Made by a program: the position numbers and the translations under genes
The notes under the pieces: model-generated
Seen by the model: only the letters and a program-made list of their open reading frames with translations
What the model was told of the DNA's origin: nothing
The model's database searches: none
Shown here: positions 5,367 to 8,099 of the stretch, piece by piece
Layout: the number at the start of each line of letters is the position of its first letter
Position numbering within the stretch: position 1 is the stretch's first letter
Assembly: GCA_030425745.1 (NCBI GenBank)
Contig: JAUHZW010000089.1
Location: 1-8,099 of the forward strand
Source of the DNA: Actinomycetes bacterium
GTDB taxonomy: Bacteria > Actinomycetota > Actinomycetes > S36-B12
DNA length: 8,099 nt
Direction of reading: 5' to 3'

Positions 5367-7028
5367 TCAGTGCGCGGGCGCCAGTTCCCAGGCGATGAGG
5401 TACGCCACCGTGAGCCCGCGGCTCAGGGCAAATCCGCTGTTGTAGCCGCTGCCCGTCGTCGTCAACGCCGCCACTGAACCCACTGCGAAGAGCCCCGGAA
5501 TGACGTCGCCGGACGCGTTGAGCACGTGACCCTCGCCGTCGGCACGCAGACCGCTGGAGCCGATGCCCGTTCCGACGAACTTCAGTCGCGTCCCGTAGAA
5601 CGGCGCCTCGGTGAGCGGGCCGAGCACCGGGCTCGGCTCGTGCGACGGGTCGCCGGCGAACCTCAGCACGAACGGGACACTGCCCCGCCCGAATGCCGGG
5701 TCCTCTCCGCGCGCCGCGTGGACGTTGAACTCCGCGACCGTGCGCGCGAGCTCCTCACCGTCGACGCCCAGTTGCGTGCCGAGGGAGACGAGGTCGTGCG
5801 ACTTCTTGACGAACTCCTCGGGGTACTCCCCTCCGGGCGGCGTGAGCCCGAGTCCGTACTTGCGGTGGTGCTGCTCGTCCCAGATGAGGAAGAACGGCAG
5901 GTGGCGGTCCTCGGGGTTGAGCGCACCGCGCACGATCGTGACCCAGTAGGAGTCGTCGCAGAACCTGCGCCCTGAGCGGTCGACCATGAGGCAGTGCGGC
6001 AGCGCGTACTCCGGGCCGTTCGACACGCCTGTCTCCGAACGTGAGTTCCAGCCGGGGACGATCGGCACGCGCGTCGCGGGCACGCGGGCGATGTCGGCGC
6101 CGATCTTGCGCGCCATGGAGATCCCGTCGCCCTGCAGGCTCGTGGGCGCGAGGCTGCTGAAGTCCTCCGGGCCCAGGCCGAGGAACTCCTCGACGAGTGT
6201 CGGGTTCCAGTCGTAGGTGCTCGTCGCGAGGACGACGGGGCCGTGCAGATCGACGTCTCCGTCGGGGGACTCTGCGTGCACGCCGACCACGGCGCCGTCG
6301 TCGTCGGTCAGCAGCTCGGTGACGCGCGTCGACAGCCGGATCTCGACCCCGGGCTCACGCAGCAGGCGCGCGAGGAAGCTCGCGACCACACCGGTGCCGA
6401 AGGTGAGTGGGTCGGCTCCGTCGACACGGTGCGCATCGACGTCGGTCTTGCCGAAGGCCGGCACCCCCGCGTGCGCGGCGATCTCGTCCTCCTCCTCATT
6501 CTGCGCGAGAGAGGAACGACGACCCTTGATGTGCATCTCGGCGTAGGTCATGCCGACCGGGAAGTTCGGGCTGACGCGCAAGCGCTGGCGCCATGCGCCG
6601 AGGGTGCTGCCGTCGATCACGGCATTGGTCAGGTAGCGGCCCACTCCCAAGGCTCCCGCGGCCTCCGAGTGGTAGTCGGCGAGCTCGGGAATGATCTCCC
6701 AGCGGATGGCGTCGATGTCCTCCCAGTAGCGCATGGCCTCCGGAGCGGTGCGGATCCACCGGTGCATCGCCTGCTCGTCCAGCAGGTGCGGATGGTCGGC
6801 GGTCAGGTCGCGCACGTAGGCCTCGGTGAGGTCGAGGCTGTCCTCGATGCCGTCACGCTCCTCGACGTGGTTGGCGCCGACCCAGACCTGGCCGCCGGAG
6901 TAGGCCGCGGCACCACCGACGAGGTCGCTGGACTCCAGGACGACGGCCCGGCCGCCGCGCACGGCGACCCCGAGAGCGGTGGCGAGACCCGAGAGACCTG
7001 CACCGACGACGATCACGGGCTGCTGCAT
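5367..7028 (-). CDS. FAD-dependent oxidoreductase, 3-ketosteroid dehydrogenase / fumarate reductase-like
   Basis: A 553-residue flavoprotein of the FAD_binding_2 family, full length for KstD-type enzymes (about 510-570). The dinucleotide fold is VVGAGLSGLATAL (7-19) with acidic E32 closing strand 2, then GGAAAYSGGQVW (38-49), which contacts FAD. The C-terminal FAD cap shows GTGIGSSGLRAD (486-497), IPGLFAVGS (510-518) and TGSGYNSGFAL (525-535); Y529 is placed like the catalytic Tyr of KstD, but the glycine spacing after it differs, so Delta1-dehydrogenation of steroids is only one possibility. The segment LGVDGEELARTVAEFN also resembles KstD-like proteins. There is no signal peptide, so it is probably cytoplasmic. 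The ATG at 7028 lies four bases after the DUF309 stop with no Shine-Dalgarno site, implying coupled translation as the last gene of a three-gene operon. Substrate unknown. Confidence 0.9.
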   Translation of the reverse strand: MQQPVIVVGAGLSGLATALGVAVRGGRAVVLESSDLVGGAAAYSGGQVWVGANHVEERDGIEDSLDLTEAYVRDLTADHPHLLDEQAMHRWIRTAPEAMRYWEDIDAIRWEIIPELADYHSEAAGALGVGRYLTNAVIDGSTLGAWRQRLRVSPNFPVGMTYAEMHIKGRRSSLAQNEEEDEIAAHAGVPAFGKTDVDAHRVDGADPLTFGTGVVASFLARLLREPGVEIRLSTRVTELLTDDDGAVVGVHAESPDGDVDLHGPVVLATSTYDWNPTLVEEFLGLGPEDFSSLAPTSLQGDGISMARKIGADIARVPATRVPIVPGWNSRSETGVSNGPEYALPHCLMVDRSGRRFCDDSYWVTIVRGALNPEDRHLPFFLIWDEQHHRKYGLGLTPPGGEYPEEFVKKSHDLVSLGTQLGVDGEELARTVAEFNVHAARGEDPAFGRGSVPFVLRFAGDPSHEPSPVLGPLTEAPFYGTRLKFVGTGIGSSGLRADGEGHVLNASGDVIPGLFAVGSVAALTTTGSGYNSGFALSRGLTVAYLIAWELAPAH

Positions 7029-7032
7029 GGCG

Positions 7033-7422
7033 TCAGGCTAATGAGCGACAGCGGGCGACCACCCGGTCAATCCCGCACATGACCACGTGGCCTGTGTCAC
7101 GTGCCGCGAGCCCGTCAAGGGCGCGCGCCGCCAACCGCCGCGCCCCCTCGTCGTTGCCGCGCGCCTCATGAGTCTCGGCCGCACCCCACTGCGCCAGTGC
7201 CCGCCACAGACCGCGGTGGTCGGCCGCGCACGTGCGCCATCGTTCCTCACACACCTCGTGCGCGTGGAAGGGCAGTCCGTCATCCACCAGCGACAGCGCG
7301 AGGGCGAGCACGTCCTCATCGGTGAGTCCCGCGATGTCGGGCACCGGGGGGACGGACGGATCCGGGGCGCTGCCGCGCGGCAGGGGTCGTCCCAGTCGGT
7401 CGCGAGGCCGGTCGCCCGTCAC
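7033..7422 (-). CDS. DUF309 family protein
   Basis: A 129-residue soluble protein of the DUF309 family, function unknown. The hallmark PFHAHEVCEERWR (51-63) carries H53, H55, E56 and E59/E60, a cluster that could bind metal, and LWRALAQWGAAETHEARGN (72-90) is the second conserved helix; together they suggest an all-helical fold. The N-terminal RDRLGRPLPRGS (7-18) is also usual in actinobacterial members, which supports the GTG start at 7422. That GTG overlaps the stop of the upstream hydrolase by 4 bases (GTGA), and the flavoprotein starts 4 bases after this stop, so it is the middle gene of a tight operon. Cysteines at 58, 65, 116 and 124 are more than I would expect for the family, but their role is unknown. 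Confidence 0.85.
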   Translation of the reverse strand: MTGDRPRDRLGRPLPRGSAPDPSVPPVPDIAGLTDEDVLALALSLVDDGLPFHAHEVCEERWRTCAADHRGLWRALAQWGAAETHEARGNDEGARRLAARALDGLAARDTGHVVMCGIDRVVARCRSLA

Positions 7423-8099
7423 GCGAGATCAGGACCCTGAAGCCAGTCGATGAGCAGGCGCGAGAACTCGTCGGCCTGCTCCTCGTGCGGGAAGTGACCA
7501 CTCGCGAGGTCGTGTCGGGTGTACGACGCACGCACGTACTCGTCACTGCCAGCGACGCTGGCCGGCAGCACCATCGGGTCCTGCAGTCCGTGCACCTGCA
7601 GCACCGGACACTGCACGGGGGCCTCCATCAGCGACATGTAGGCCAGACCATCGGGGCGTGCCACGCTGCGCACGGCCCAGCGGTGGTACTCCACCGCCGT
7701 GTGGGCGGTGGGCCAGCGCAGGAAGGCGGCGCGGTAGGCCGTCGCGTCGTCATCGCTCAGCCACGAGTCATCGGCGGACCAGTCCCGGATGAGCCGCTCC
7801 ACCCGCGCCCCGTCGTGCGCGGTCAGCGAGCGCTCCGGCACGAACGGCCACTGGAAGCCGATCGCGTACCGCATCGCGGCACGCTGCCGGCCGCTGTTGA
7901 GCAGGGCGTGCCGCAGGCGCCGCGGGTGCGGCATCGACACGGGGACGATCCCGCGGACGACCTCCGGCTCGAGCACGGCCGTGGACCACGCCACCAGCCC
8001 GCCCCAGCCGTGGCCGACGATGACGGCCTCGGAGATGCCCAGGCTGCGGATCACTCCGGCGACGTCGGCCGACAGTGTGCGCGGGTCGTAGCCCTCGGG
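7419..8099 (-). CDS. Alpha/beta hydrolase, epoxide-hydrolase-like (EphE type), 5' end outside window
   Basis: The last 226 residues are visible; the frame is open to the window edge, where it reads PEGYDPRTLSADVAG, the usual segment before the nucleophile elbow in epoxide-hydrolase-like proteins. The elbow is VGHGWGG (visible residues 28-34): G31 (bases 8007-8009, GGC) occupies the nucleophile position that is Asp in epoxide hydrolases and Ser in esterases. The acid D174 (HGLQDP) and the His H202 (SGHFPHEE) are present. The cap region lies at about 70-155. From memory, Streptomyces homologues in the same locus also read GHGWGG, so this may be a subfamily trait and not a local mutation. The GTG at 8054 is an internal Val. 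The stop overlaps the DUF309 start. In M. tuberculosis the corresponding gene, ephE (Rv3670), lies directly beside marP; here four genes of this strand pair intervene or follow. Catalytic activity is doubtful. Confidence 0.88.
   Translation of the reverse strand, partial: PEGYDPRTLSADVAGVIRSLGISEAVIVGHGWGGLVAWSTAVLEPEVVRGIVPVSMPHPRRLRHALLNSGRQRAAMRYAIGFQWPFVPERSLTAHDGARVERLIRDWSADDSWLSDDDATAYRAAFLRWPTAHTAVEYHRWAVRSVARPDGLAYMSLMEAPVQCPVLQVHGLQDPMVLPASVAGSDEYVRASYTRHDLASGHFPHEEQADEFSRLLIDWLQGPDLA

Noticed and set aside
5349..5370. CTGAC / GTCAG inverted repeat between the convergent Rieske and flavoprotein stops, considered as a bidirectional terminator
   Set aside because: Only 5 bp with a 12-base loop and no T-run; it arises partly from the two facing TGA stop codons.
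6243..7082. Plus-strand open frame opposite the flavoprotein gene
   Set aside because: Antisense shadow of a full-length FAD oxidoreductase; low-complexity translation with no domain.
7429..7440. TCAGG-AC-CCTGA inverted repeat near the hydrolase 3' end
   Set aside because: Short, inside coding sequence, with a 2-base centre that cannot loop; likely chance in GC-rich codons.

Overview
The window is dense, GC-rich DNA with codon thirds dominated by G/C, GTG starts and 4-base GTGA gene overlaps. That style, the gene content and the gene order point to a high-GC Gram-positive actinomycete. The order NUDIX / metallo-beta-lactamase / crp / nth / CoA-pyrophosphatase NUDIX / marP / epoxide-hydrolase-like protein is, from memory, the core of the locus known in Mycobacterium tuberculosis as about Rv3670-Rv3678, also found in Streptomyces. 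The genus cannot be fixed from this window. I see no mobile element, CRISPR array, tRNA or rRNA, and no stretch over 100 bases without a gene.

Layout. (1) Bases 1-1502, plus strand: the 3' part of an RP2p/NUDT19-type NUDIX hydrolase, overlapping by 4 bases a LACTB2-like metallo-beta-lactamase hydrolase. (2) Bases 1465-2145, minus strand: crp, a cAMP-receptor-type regulator whose 3' end overlaps the hydrolase gene tail to tail by 38 bases. (3) Bases 2146-2237: a short divergent control region with a near-symmetric -10 box that could serve both crp and nth, a small inverted repeat in the crp leader, and a possible CRP half-site. (4) Bases 2238-4850, plus strand: nth (endonuclease III), a CoA-pyrophosphatase-type NUDIX protein (GTGA overlap) and marP (membrane-anchored serine protease), probably one operon. 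(5) Bases 4894-5352, plus strand: a small Tat-exported Rieske protein. (6) Bases 8099 down to 5367, minus strand: a tightly packed operon of an epoxide-hydrolase-like alpha/beta hydrolase (5' end outside the window), a DUF309 protein and a KstD/fumarate-reductase-like flavoprotein.

How the genes fit together. The plus-strand core looks like a maintenance set: base-excision repair (Nth), removal of toxic or surplus nucleotide derivatives (two NUDIX proteins) and envelope acid/redox-stress proteolysis (MarP), beside a global cAMP-type regulator. The Rieske, flavoprotein and DUF309 genes appear to be an accessory block lying between marP and the epoxide-hydrolase-like gene. The oddest protein is that hydrolase: the position where epoxide hydrolases carry the nucleophilic Asp holds Gly, while the acid and His positions are kept. 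No clearly novel multi-gene system is evident; the findings are local oddities and testable regulatory hypotheses.
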